Shown here: piece by piece, positions 12,158 through 23,890 of the stretch
Layout: the number at the start of each line of letters is the position of its first letter
Position numbering within the stretch: position 1 is the first letter of the stretch
Assembly (NCBI GenBank): GCA_950295325.1
Contig: OX485804.1
Span: 32,924,001-32,988,000 of the forward strand
DNA: 64,000 bases
Reading direction: 5' to 3'
DNA from: Polytrichum commune
Taxonomy: Eukaryota > Streptophyta > Polytrichopsida > Polytrichales > Polytrichaceae
Translations under genes and position numbers: made by a program
Notes under the pieces: model-generated
What the model saw: the letters and a program-made list of their open reading frames with translations, nothing else
Databases searched by the model: none
Told to the model about the DNA's origin: nothing

Positions 12158-12641
12158 GGTATGTTTCTAAGAGTCTTTGTGCACTTAATTGAAAGGTATG
12201 TCATCCTAAACTATAGTCGGGTTCTTTAATTGCACAATAAACTCTAATCTCTAGAAGATATGCTACATTAGTTTGTAAACATTCGTTGAACTACCGGTAC
12301 ACTCTTAACATTTGGCATGCATTAAAAGTAACCACTTAAGACCCATCCCCATTAATGCAAGTCTAAACGGGTACATATAGTTATCGTTTGCCCTATATTA
12401 ATTATATTTGGTAGTAAGTTTTAGTTATTTCAATAGCAATAAATTATGGAAATGCACATTGGTATCCAAGGTCTAGTTTGCTTCCAAAAAGGTAAGCCCA
12501 CTAACCCAAGGGGTTGGTTCTAGGCACAAAATGGGGCGGTAACCATGATGCAAGGGGCTGGTTATCTTCATTTGATAAGGTTGTACTTGAGTTGCAGTAT
12601 GGACGGTTCTGCAACCGAACTGGATGGGATCATGGAGGTTG
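12158..12641. other. Non-coding
   Basis: No gene seen. The sequence on both sides of the hAT element (before 12642 and after 19496) would be contiguous without the insertion. Confidence 0.5.
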
Positions 12642-12744
12642 GCTATGTGCAGGCCACGTTAATATAGGATATTTTGTTTAATAAAGGATATAATCCTAGA
12701 TTAAGGTTTAAATTGCGTCCTTTATTAAAATGTCGGTGACGATG

Positions 12745-12816
12745 TCTTAAACCCTAAACCCTCAATGCCGAAGCACAGTGTCTTGAACCCTAAACCCTAA
12801 ACGCCGAAGCACAATC
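12745..12816. repeat. 36-bp tandem pair with telomere-like motifs in hAT 5' region
   Basis: Two 36-bp units (12745-12780 and 12781-12816) each contain AACCCTAAACCCT and GCCGAAGCACA. They lie just upstream of the transposase ATG at 12841. AAACCCTAA is the plant telo-box, so the element may carry a host-like promoter motif. This is an inference from motif and position. Confidence 0.7.
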
Positions 12817-15800
12817 ATTTTGTTGTGTTTGAAGAGCAAGATGCCTCCCAAGATTGTCTCCAAGGATGTTCATGAGAAGTGGAACAACTCGTATCAAGTT
12901 GATCTAGCCCTCAAACCCACTGAGTACGGTGCGTCTGATTCACTAAAGTCGGCGGCTTGTAGGTTCTGTGAGGTCTACGGCCGAGAGCAAGACCCTAATG
13001 AGGCGGCTATTGAAGAAGTTGTTTTGCCACTTTTAACTCCATAAGAGACTCGTGAACGGAAGCGTCGTAAGAAGACCACCAAGACGCAAGATTGGACAAA
13101 GTTTCGTGTTGACAACATTCAAAAGCACCATCGTGAGCAGCATGCCAAAAAGTGGGCTGCATATAAGATTTTGTTGGAGAAGAAGCATACCGAGCCTGAG
13201 AAGCTGACTTTATTCTTTGAGCAATCCAAATTGGAAGCCTTCTTCGAAAAACGTGTTACCATTGACGGTAGAAAGAGAGTTTTTTCTCTTGACAAGGGCA
13301 TTGTCAATGAAGTGGTTCGCAAAATGTTGTACAATCCCAACGACAAGGATCACAAGCTCGCGGGAGATCGTGCCATGGAAGTATTTTCACCAATGTTTGT
13401 GGTAGAAAACGATGATTCAAAGACTATTGTCCGCTACAATGTTGTTGTTTCAGCGGCTGTGGAGTTCGAGTATGTGGTGTCCTTGCTTGTAGCTGGACTT
13501 ACCTTCAACCAAATTTCCAAGGTAGTCGATAGTAACCGGGATGTACTTGGAACAGCTGGAAAGCAGAAGTCGATGAGTCCTGGAGAGGTTTCATGTACTA
13601 CTCGAATTGTTTGTGCTGTTGCTTTACAACTTTTATCCAATTTGATGCGGAATTCCTGGTCGTTCTCAATTGGAGCTGATGCATCAACAGACCGTTTTGG
13701 ACACGCGCACCTTGACGCAAGGATTCGATTGCCTCCAACTCAAATAGGGAAGCCTCTTGTGTCTTTTCACCTTCTAGCAATTCTTTTGTTCGAAGAATCA
13801 CATTCTGGAAAATCGCTTCATGATTTTATGGTGTATTTTCTCAGTTCCTTGTGTCCGGATTGGCAGAAGCGTTTGATTGGTTCATCAACTGATGGTGCAC
13901 CTAATATGACGGGTTCTATTCAAGGTTTCTCAACCCGCTTGAGTGGTGATGTTGCAGAGCACGGTCCTCTATATCGTATTTGGTGTCTAGCTCACCAACT
14001 TGACATTGTTGTCAAAACATCGATTGTGAATATGCAGAATCTAACCAACTTCTCGTTCGAGAAGACCTTGACGACCCTGATTGGATATCTTCGTAGACAA
14101 TAGGCATTGATTCGTGACATGGGAAGCAAATGTCCCTACACTACTACAAAACACGTCTTTTATTCCAACACCTACTTCACTACATGTCTTTTACTACTAT
14201 AAACAATGATTGGAGGAATTATAGAAATCCACATGGGCTCATTTGATGTCCGAATTAACTTTGCGGAGTCATAGTAGTGAAGTGGGACAACAATTCAGTT
14301 GGGAACGCTCTTGTAAACGTGTTTGGGAACGTCCAGTAGAACGTGCATGACTGTGGGTAGTGAAGTGGTCCACATGGAGAGAATGTTAAGTCCAATGGTC
14401 ATGTGTTTTAGGGTTTTAGACAGAATACTCACAAAAAATGACATCCAACAACTCACAAGAATCTTAAAGGTAAGAAGTTTCAATAACAATTGTTGTGAGT
14501 AGTTAATCAATCAATCTTTGTTAGTATCAATAAAATATTTGTTACTATCCTTACAATTTACTTAAAGAATTGAATATGAGTAAGTTCAACTATCATCCAT
14601 AAGTCATATAATATATATAGATAGTTTATATTGAGAAGTTTCTCTCAATTAATTGTATCTCTTTCTTAGTAATATTTAAGAAGTCTTACTCTCAATTTAA
14701 TTGAAATATGCATGCAAATCTTATCAACTCAATCTTAATCACTCTATCATTTTATATTTGGATAATTCCCTTTTGAGGAGTTCAATAATAACTTCCACTT
14801 TTAAGAGACAATCTTGTTTCCTTCATTCACGTTGTATGAATTGACGTTTGCTTCATCATAACAACATCTCTCAAAGTTCCATTGATTCTCCGAATATCCT
14901 TGAGCGCTTTGTTCTCACCCTCACACACTAATCTTTTGAATTATTGCTCAAAAGAGTCTACTCTTCTCTCGGTTGCTTAATCACTTAAGTTCCAAGTACC
15001 GCTTAACAACTTGTAAGTCCAATTGAGAGAGAGAGATATAGATCACACATATTTGTGGAAAAGATAGTATATTGCAAAAGTACTCCGAGAGGAGAGATAC
15101 AAAAGGAACTCAAGTGTTTTTGACACTCAAATTTAAGATAGCTTCGTCGTATTGAAAATGAGGTGTAGTCTCCTAAAAATGTTCCCTTTATATAGTATTT
15201 TCTTCCTAACCCAAAATCTATATTTAAAATGGTTGTTAACTCCACTTTCCTACATAACTACCTATCTCCGACATAGGTAGATGATATCTATTATAAACGG
15301 TTATAACCGTTTTACCACTCTAATGTTCGTCTTTCTAAGATTCCACTATATCTTTGTCGTGGCTACATTCCAAATCATTTTTGACAATCCATCAAATCTT
15401 CATATTGATTGATTTAAATTCCAATGATCATACTAATAGAATGTACCATATTCCTATATACTCCTTAATACTTATATACTTCTCGTAATTGCTTAAATAT
15501 TCTTCTTTCATAATTGTCCTTGAACAAAATCTCGTATACTCATACTAATGGAATGTAATCCTAGTCCTATATATTTTCTAATATCCCTATATACTCCTAT
15601 ATATTCCTCATATAAGACCTTTCATACTTACATAGTGATCTTTTATCTCTAAATTCTAAGTTTCCTTCACTAGGCCGCTGGGGACCCATTGCCGTGGGGT
15701 AAGGGGCCCTATAACCGCGCGATTTCCTTGTATATCCGTGGAAAGGGGGCCTAAAACCGTGGCCGAGGGCTCTCCGAGTTCTTCTTGTCTTCGGTGCTCA

Positions 15801-15910
15801 TTCTTCGTTTCGGTGGTGATTCCTTTCTCCTCTTGGTGATGTATGTTGTCGTTGGCTTCTCCATTGTGCCTCTTTTTTCTCTTATAATGTTGTTACTCAA
15901 CAAGTGTAAG

Positions 15911-16610
15911 TGTGGATATGAGAGACAAGCCAAAAATGAGGAACTTAGAGTGTGGAACCCAATATTTGTAATATTAGGGTTTACCATAAATGTGTGAGGA
16001 AATAAATGAGAATGTGTGTATGAGTATGAGAGTGCTAGTGTGGATATAAGAGATAAATCAAAAGCGAGGAACTTAGAGTATGCAATCCCATGTCTTCACC
16101 AAATCCAATGACAAAGGTATGTTTATATATTTGTGTGAATGGAAATGTGTGTGTGTGAGTGTAATGATAAGAGTGTTAGTGTAGATATGAGAAATAATCC
16201 AAAGGTTAGGGTTTGGAATGTGTAACCTAATGCCTTCACCAAATGCATTGACAAAGGTATGTGTATATTTGTATGAATGAAAATGTGTGTGTGTGTGTGT
16301 GAATATATATGTGAGTGTAATGATAAGATTGTTAGTGTGCATATGAGAAATAATCCAAAGGTTAGGGTTTGGAATGTGTAACCTAATGTCTTCACCAAAT
16401 GCATTGACAAAGGTATGTGTATATTTGTATGAATGAAAATGTGTGTGTGTGTGTGTGAATATATATGTGAGTGTAATGATAAGATTGTTAGTGTGGATAT
16501 GAGAAATAATACAAAGGTTAGGGTTTGGAATGTATAACCTAATGCCTTCACCAAATGCATTGACAAAGGTATGTGTATATTTGTATGAATGAAAATGTGT
16601 GGGTGTGTGT
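15911..16610. repeat. ~140-157-bp tandem array within the CACTA element
   Basis: About five degenerate units share 'ggttagggtttggaatgtgt', 'ccttcaccaaatgcattgac' and 'aaaggtatgtgtatatttg'. Unit starts fall near 15911, 16041, 16201, 16358 and 16513. Inside the later units are (TG)n runs. The minus-strand frames rich in Thr-His are products of this array. Confidence 0.85.
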
Positions 16611-16611
16611 G

Positions 16612-17226
16612 AAAGAGGGGACCTAAACCAAAGCGTATACGTCTGAGTGAAGACGAGAAATTAACTTTGGAGGCCAGTGCAATGCTGCAGAAAGGTTACG
16701 TTCTCACGAAGGGGGGTTGCATTATTCTGAGTGTTTATGCTAAGTTATATTTTTATGTAAACATAACTCCACATGGTGAAGTATCACTGTAGCCAGTATG
16801 CAATAATGGCCATTGTCGTATTTTTTTACTACCTGTAGTCACTGACGCTTACTACGTATAGTTATTGGCTTGTAACATAGTTGTCCTATATTACTAGAAG
16901 CAGTAATGTGATAGCCATAAAGCCATGGAGTGTTTAGACATTAGAGATGGATTTCAAGAGATTACTTGTGTGGGTATGATTCGGAGGAGTCGAAGGTGAA
17001 GTTCGTTGGGAAGGGTGTTATTCAGCATATAGCAGGTGGGATGTTGCACGGGAAGGTGATTGGCAATGGCTATGTATCATTGGCCATCACGGAGTCACTT
17101 GAAGACGACTATCATTTGCTTGAACCTCTCAGTGGAGACGACCCTCCAGTGACTACTATTGGCAAAGCGAAGGGCCATTACATTCTTTGGTCAAGCGAAT
17201 GTGTAAAGCCATGTGCAGCTACGTGA
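16612..17226 (+). pseudogene. Decayed CACTA TNP1/En/Spm-like coding remnant
   Basis: A first segment (about 16612-16735) reads RLSEDEKLTLEASAMLQKG. A second (about 16966-17226) reads VKFVGKGVIQ, LEPLSGDDPPVTTIGKAKGHYILWSS. The second resembles the small C-terminal module found in plant CACTA En/Spm-like proteins, where a Val-Gly-x-Gly start and a 'TIGDAVGxxIxWP' end are typical. This recognition is from memory of the family. The two pieces are separated by non-coding sequence that could be an intron. No TNPD/Tnp2 transposase was found. Confidence 0.55.
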
Positions 17227-19495
17227 ATGTGGAGTGGATTTGTAGACCCAGGTTGATTTGCAGACATTTGGAGTTCACTGTTTAATATTGTTAGAACCAA
17301 ATTGTGAAACATTCATGACATAATATTGGATAAATATGATTTGGTTTTTAGCAATGGCGACATTTGGTACATGTCACAAATTTATGACTATGTTGAGTTA
17401 GCCCCATGTTACTAGTTGCTGTAAATGCGCACAGTTGCATCCTAATCACGGCACTTAGCGCAGTCGATATTCACTGTAGTACCAGTAAAGACATTAAAGA
17501 CATGTGAAGACCACATAACCTCACAACGAACACAAAATACTAGAGTTTGTTGTCTACATTACGTTACATAGTAATATAGATATCACGACTTTAAGTAACA
17601 AATATATGCCATCTAAATATGTATTCACTCTTGGTAGTCACAGACACTTACTACGTACAGTTACACAGACACTTGGCAAGGACATGAATACTTCACTGGT
17701 AGTAATACACAAAAAAGACATCCGTGAACCACATGACCTAACAACGTAGGCCATAGACCACTGCTTGAGGTAAACATCACTCCAGCCAGTGAAGTTCACA
17801 TGACGACGTGGAGTAAGAAATTATGCAGTTGTTGTATGTATTTACTACCAAAAGTCAAAGATGCTAACTACGCAACGTTATTCACTACCCACTTGGTTGT
17901 CCGCGATTACTGGAATAAGTAATGTGTGAAAATTAATTCAATTAATCTTAGCCACGTGGTTACATATTTGTTTCAACCACGTTGTTATGGTTCACTAGTA
18001 ATTTGGAATGTATGTATACGTATTTTACTTTGTATTACTCTGTGTAGTGAAGTAAAAAAAACCCGACCATGACTAGTGGCAGTGACATTATATCTCTTCG
18101 ATGAGTTATATTGACGTGTGTCGTATCTTACTTATATTGCCAAAACATAGTGAAATAGAACATGACTCTATGAAGTAAAGCACGCGGAGCTAGTCCAACT
18201 TCACTGCCATTGGGAACGTATCCATTGGGAACATCATGTCCGATATTCCTTTACTGCTTGTCCGGAGCGACTGGTCGTTTTCCACGTTAGTAAAGTCTGG
18301 ATTTTTTCACTCGTAGGAGTTAAAAAACCCAGTTGTAAAAGACGTGTTTTGTAGTAGTGCTACTGGATTAATGTTCGTTGGAAGTCAATGTCGAATGTTT
18401 TGCAATGGCAACTTAGACACCGTTTCCGAATCCAATTTTTGTGCATCGAGAAACGATTTGGATCAACACCGACTGATCAATGGTGGCTAGTGGCAATAGT
18501 TGTGCAGAAGAGGTTCTTTGAATATGTCTGCATCACTTTTTCTGCTCTTCAAGTAGACGTTGTTGTTGTATCCAAACAATATAACAGTCTGAGGGTTCTT
18601 CTTAGACAGTTATAGGATCAATGTAGCGCAACAAGATATGAGGAGAAATCTTGCAATGATGTAGAAGTGTCTTCAGGGAATGATGTTGTTTCCATTGGAT
18701 AATTTACTGTTCATGCAAGCAGTCTCAACACTTTGGTTCGCTCTACTGGAGTTGCTGCTCAAAAGATTCAAGAAGGTCTGACAACACAACAGTACAATGA
18801 AGTCATCCTTGCCTTGGCTATTTTGTACCTCACCGCTCTCAATGCTATTGTCAAAATTATTCAAGGTCGCCAAAGTACTCACATTGAGTCGGAAATTGTG
18901 CCTCCAGTTCTACCGATGGAGTTGTTTAGGGTTTCTCAATGCGATATGATCGCTCTGGTTCGAAAGCATAAGAAAATGTTGGTTAATAATTTCCAAGAAA
19001 AGGCAAATAACGTTATCGAATCTATCTGTGACCAACACACGAAGTTGAAGCAATGTATCGCTTCAGAGTCGGAGCTTGAGACTTCCTTCCGATCTTGCGC
19101 AAGTGCAGACTTTGAGATTGCATGGATTCCTGGCGGTTCTCGTTTCCAAGATCTTCAAAGGTTTTGTGTTGGGCTCGCCACTGTAATGCCCACCACTTCT
19201 CGAGTCGAAGGAGACTTTTCGTTGGTCAACTATCGTAGGAATGATCATTGTTCTAATATGTCCGACTTTGCTTTAGAAGGAGTGATGCACTCTCATAAGC
19301 TCCGTGAGCTCCACAATGCAGTCGTTAATCTCGAATATGCAAAATAATTTCATCAAAACTTCATTTTCGCCTTGTTTGAGAGTGCAAATATGTGCACATC
19401 CTACTTATCCTATAATAAAGTTCATATGTTGTCCTATATTAAGCTAATATAGGAAAATAGGACAGTATCCTACATTAAAATGGCCTGGCTATGTG

Positions 19496-20830
19496 GCTTT
19501 GGGTACCACTACTAACTGGACATTGATCTAGCTTAGGTCTAGTAATCAACTATGTTAGGTTGAAGCTAGGCAATGAAAGCAGGGGTCCTGGGCATTTGCA
19601 ATCATAGCATACACGGGGCCTAGGTAGCGATTAAAAGAAGCTACTGTTCTTGACTTTGAAAATTCAATGTAATATAATGTCTAGAAATGATATTTTATTC
19701 TTTACACCTATAACGAACCCAAAAGGCTAACATGAATTTATATATTTTTTGATATCAACCACATAGCCATATGTACGTGCTTACAGTGTTGATTAAGCAC
19801 CCTCTACCGTATGCACTTGGTGTGGTAGGCTTCCGAGCACCAAACATTAGACCCAAGGCCAAGTCACCAAGGCTATGTCACATTAATATACTCTTGAACG
19901 CCTATCCTTTCAAGTTGTCCTTGGAAGAGTACATTTGTTTCCCACCAATTAGCAACCCACACACATGTTATCCAATTTTGTTGCATTTACTCCGGATGTG
20001 CAAAGGATTAATTGGATTTCTTCGTCAAGGCCATCATTTTCAAGCTCTCAAGGGCCACGCGATGGTTACTTAATAATTTGAGAATCGTGACTCAAGCATC
20101 CGTCCACGCAAGGTTAATTTGTACATTCAAAGAACCTAGTTCATTCGTACCAATACGACCTAGTTGTTTCTTGTCTTTCTCTTCTATTGGAGTTTAGCTA
20201 CATCCGATGTGCACATAATCCTCAGCGATAAAAGTGTTGAGGGAAGCCGACATTTAGAGAATCTATCCCATTCCAAACCCCTTAGGAAACAATTTGGGCC
20301 CCTCATTCGGACTCACATGCTCCAATGCCGTGGCGCTTTACACCATTGGCCTTGTGCAAATTAGTACATTCACTACAAGAAAGTTGAGAGTTAGATGGCA
20401 TTTCTCAAATGACAAGAGACAAACAAATAAAGGAGGTGCGTCGTCATATATTATATTGAGAGCATATTATGTCAATTTGTTTATGTCAAAGTGGTCATAG
20501 CGTCATCCATAACATTCTTCAGGGGCTCACAACCGTTTGTTTCCTTATAATGGATGTAGGGTTATGTGATCTATCACACCCATCAGACACTGTGGTCCAC
20601 ATACCGATTGTCTCTGTGGCCTCCAATAACAATGACAATTATCCTTGCCACGATTGGCCCTACGTTATCTAATTAAACATCTCGACTTACATAACCGGTC
20701 ACAATCACCCACAAATTATCAAGCTAATTGTACTCGAGATGAGGAGAACGTGTAATAAATCCTAGAACTTTGTGTTGGGCACCACTAAACGTCACACAAT
20801 GTTATACAAAAATTGTTATACAAAAATTGG
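19496..20830. other. Non-coding, no gene seen
   Basis: A 100-codon frame (19771-20073) and several shorter ones have no recognisable motif and no splice context. There are no paired terminal repeats. Confidence 0.4.
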
Positions 20831-20841
20831 TAGATATCTCT

Positions 20842-20931
20842 CTTGGGCATCGGGTCATTGGCATTATGAACGGACACTTTATTCACGCCGGCCCCTTGCT
20901 AAAAAGGGACCGGAGTTTCTATCATCTATCA
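20842..20931 (+). mobile_element. 5'-truncated SINE copy
   Basis: It matches the 3' ~90 bases of the SINE at 8854-9226 in the opposite orientation, including 'cgggtcattggcatta', 'gaacggacactttattc', the CCGGCCCC...GGGACCGG hairpin and the TTTCTATC tail. It is flanked by 11-bp direct repeats TAGATATCTCT (20831-20841 and 20932-20942). The pol III boxes are missing, the expected outcome of incomplete reverse transcription from the 3' end. Confidence 0.88.
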
Positions 20932-20942
20932 TAGATATCTCT

Positions 20943-21269
20943 TATGACTCTTGTCATTTGGGAAGTGTCATCTAGCTTCCTTCTCCTTGTATTTATTAGT
21001 TGCCACAATTATTGTGCACTACCACCATATGAGTTTCAACATTAGATCTGTAACTATTTCATAGATACATGACATGTTGCCTTTGCTCTCATATAGTGGG
21101 TGCACACGTGTCATAATTATAAGGGCATCCTCACTACTAATGTCGCTATTCTCTCCAATTTTTATTCTAAACCAACGGTGAAGGAGCTTGTGGTGTATTT
21201 GGCAAAGGGCCTTAATAACAAATATTGGTGGAGGGGCTTTTACAACCCAATTGCTAAGTCTTTATACGT
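20943..21269. other. Non-coding
   Basis: Nothing recognised. Confidence 0.4.
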
Positions 21270-21605
21270 TCCTTAGTTCTTTTTTCATATCCTCCAACTT
21301 CTAGTGATTATATTTACACCAAAAAAAACTCGTGTTGCATTGATTAATCTACAATGAAACATATGCAAAAATTTGGATTGAGAATTGGACCTCCCCTACT
21401 TTACTTATGGCTATCGAAAGTGCATTTTTATTGATATCTTAACTGGATACATAGGTCCTCCTAATTATGTTCATTATCGAGTGTAGAGTAGTTGAAAATA
21501 TTTGAAGATGCAATCCGATTCCTTTTTGACATGTGTCCATATGATATTTGCTCTTTGATCTTCACCAAACCACATACCAATCAAATCTATGGGTCCAATT
21601 AGAAC
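21270..21605. repeat. Dispersed repeat family E, copy 1
   Basis: Aligns with 36455-36785. Shared blocks are 'tctccaacttctag/tgtac', 'gattatatttacac', 'ctcgtgttgcat', 'gtctac/ctacaatgaaa', 'gagtgtagagta', 'tatttgaagatg' and 'aaatctaggggtccaa'-like text. It is non-coding and of unknown class. Confidence 0.6.
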
Positions 21606-22194
21606 AATTAGGCAACCGCATAACACCTGCATACCTTACCGTAAGTTGCTTTTTGGTTCGGCTATTTTATAGGGGGAAATAATGTGTTCGGCTTCCTATT
21701 TCTAATATATAGATATTTCAACACTTCAACTATAGCTTCTTGTTGTCCTGAGCTAGACATTGAGAAATGAGTACTCTAATGATATGTCCTTGCTTTAATA
21801 CCCATATGTTTGCTAAGGGTGGTTCTATAGTGGAGTGAGAAAAGCTTCACTATGTTGAGCAATGCTATGCCATTTTGGTCCCTTGAAATCTACATCGCCC
21901 AATGTGGAGGGAATTGTGGTGGCAAGGGTGGAAATGTTTTTGTTAGCAAAACAAATAGAAAGTAAAAGTAAAAGTAGTGCCTTTGGCATAAGAGGAAGCT
22001 AGGGAGAGGAGAGAGGATTTTTTATATTTTTTTGTTTCTCTCCTATGGTTGGGTGGTTCGAATTTATTGTATTTGTAATCACATTGTATTTGTAAAGAGT
22101 GAAGTTTTTATATTATACTTTGTTGAAAGTTCACAATTATTGTACTGAGTGTAAATGTCTATTATAGTATTTATGAGTGATTGAGGTACGTGCA
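21606..22194. other. Non-coding
   Basis: Nothing recognised. Confidence 0.4.
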
Positions 22195-23890
22195 AATTGT
22201 GGACTGACATTGATAGGTGTCACAAAGCCGTGTGGAAGCTAGGTCGATATATATTGCCGTAGACGCAACCACGCAAACAAGTCGTTTGGCTCCCTTTTTG
22301 CCTTTGAATTGGTCGCCTAAAGTTGCAAGGGAGGAGTTAAACTTCACATGTAACACGTACTTACATTGAGAATATAAGGAGTCGAATGCCCTCTTTGTTT
22401 TGGCCCCTTTGAAGATTCGTCGAAGCATCCTAGTGAGGGCAATCTCAATGTTATGTGAATTTCTGTCATGATGCTTTTGAATTTATGTTGTCTACTATGG
22501 TGCGGATTGTGAATACAACGGTGGAGATGCTCTTATAAGCAAAGCCAAGCATGGGTTGCCATTGATAGGTGTAACAAAGCCGTGTTAAAATTGGATTGCA
22601 ATGGGAGCAACCATGCAAACAATGTTTTGGCTAAAGTTGTGAGGGACAAGGTAAGCCCCACAATGACCCAACTTACATTGAAAAATATAAAGCATTTGTG
22701 CCTACATTGACAGGTTTGACCGGGATAGAGGACCCTCAATAAACATATATCAAATGAAAATGTCAAGCTACATCTTGGTCCTCTAAATCTACATTGTTCA
22801 ATTTAGAGGGAATTTCAATCTCAATGGTGAATTGCTCTTATAAACAAAGTAAATCAAGATAGAGCATGCTAAATCAAACACCTTAAAACCGTGCACAATA
22901 AGTATATGAAGAGTGTGCACCAACAAAACGTTGTTGTTCTTTTGCGTTGGTTTTGGATCATCTACCACTAAAAAAAAACGTTGAACCTTTATAACTCTCG
23001 CATACAAACTCAAGTACTACATAATATGGTGCGTTGGAATCCCCTACCAATTGCTAACGGGATTAAATAAGGATTTCTTTTTTAAGATCCCATTAGACTA
23101 TATATATCCTCATAGTTCAAAGTGATGATTTTAGCACCATCTACTTTACGGGTTGATATTGATAAGTGTCACAAAGCCAAAACAAAAAATAGTTTTGGAT
23201 CATCTACCCATGAAACTTAAAACCCTTATACCTTTGCATACAAAACTCAAATAAAACATCATATGGTGCATTGGAATCCCCTACCATCTGCTAACAAGAA
23301 TGATACATGCCTTTTCTTCTTCTTCTTCTTCTTCTAAGATATCTCATAATAACGCATATCCTCATAGTTCAAAGTGATGATTTTAACACCATTTCTATTA
23401 TATATGTAGTAAGTGTCACAAAGTCAAGACAAAATCAGTTTTGGATCATCTACCAATAAAACTTTAAACCCTTATACCTTTTGCATACGAAACTCAAATA
23501 TAACAGTATGTGGTGCATCGGAACCCCCAACTGATTGTTAACGAGATCAACAATTGAGAAAACCTCTTTGGATCGATCCAATAAGACTATACATCCTCAT
23601 AGCTCAAAGTGGTGATTCTAGCACCCGCATTCACCCTCATGGGGCCGACATCGATAGGTGTCACGACATAAGTGGCGACAAAATTAAGCTGGGTCAAATA
23701 CATACATGGGAGTGGGAAGCAATGGCAAAATGAAACGAAACGAAGCGCCGAGGTGGCTTTCCTTTCCTTTCCTTTCCTTTCGCTCTCTGAAGTCGGTCAC
23801 CTAAAGGTGCAAGGCCCGGAGTTTATAAACCTCACACGTAACCCCAGCTTCCATAGAGAATATAAAGCATGTGAGCTTGCCTGCTCGTAC
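22195..23890. repeat. Composite block of ~240-bp tandem repeats (family D)
   Basis: Three degenerate units at about 22950-23210, 23211-23454 and 23455-23690 share 'cccttatacctttgcatac', 'aatatggtgc', 'tggaatcccctacca', 'atcctcatagttcaaagtg' and 'gtgtcacaaagcc'. Flanking copies near 22195-22445, 22535-22770 and 23640-23890 share a second module with 'gataggtgtcacaaagcc', 'cgcctaaagttgcaagg' and 'acattgagaatataa'. The block is non-coding and satellite-like. It may have grown by tandem duplication of one dispersed element. Confidence 0.75.

Larger units (their letters stand above)
14139..18359 (+). mobile_element. CACTA (En/Spm) transposon inserted in the hAT
   Basis: This 4,221-bp element begins CACTACTACAAAACACG and ends with the exact complement, a 24-bp perfect terminal inverted repeat with the CACTA motif. 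A 3-bp target duplication CTA lies on both sides (14136-14138 and 18360-18362). Removing the element and one CTA rejoins the hAT reading frame exactly (KCPY then WINVRW). Subterminal regions repeat short motifs such as ttactacgta and cttcact, as expected for this family. Only a decayed coding remnant is present (16612-17226), so the copy is non-autonomous. Confidence 0.95.
12841..19347 (+). pseudogene. hAT transposase, interrupted and with in-frame stops
   Basis: Coding segments 12841-14138 and 18363-19347 stay in one frame once the CACTA element is removed. The order is an N-terminal C2H2/BED-like zinc finger (CRFCEVYGRE, then HHREQH near 13120-13140), a catalytic core (GADASTDRF, SSTDGAPNMTG at 13888-13920, WCLAHQLD near 13980), and a C-terminal hAT dimerisation region (PTTSRVEGDFSLVNY, SDFALEGVMHSHKLREL). 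In-frame stops occur at 13042-13044, 14101-14103, 18613-18615 and near 18700, so it is dead. Frame continuity across all segments with only point stops argues for fairly recent decay. Confidence 0.9.
12650..19487 (+). mobile_element. hAT transposon, split by a CACTA insertion
   Basis: The ends are inverted repeats: CAGGCCACGTTAATATAGGA at the left and the complement of CAGGCCATTTTAATGTAGGA at the right, about 19 of 22 positions matching. They are flanked by a perfect 8-bp target duplication GCTATGTG (12642-12649 and 19488-19495), the hAT hallmark. The element spans 6,838 bp, of which 4,221 bp are the CACTA element plus its 3-bp duplication, leaving a 2.6-kb hAT. It carries one plus-strand transposase pseudogene. 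Confidence 0.95.

Noticed and set aside
16073-16566. Minus-strand Thr-His-rich repetitive proteins of 89 and 147 codons
   Set aside because: They are produced by the (TG)n-containing tandem array inside the CACTA element.
15911-16610. Possible CRISPR-like array
   Set aside because: Units are ~150 bp, degenerate, without unique spacers, and lie inside a plant transposon.
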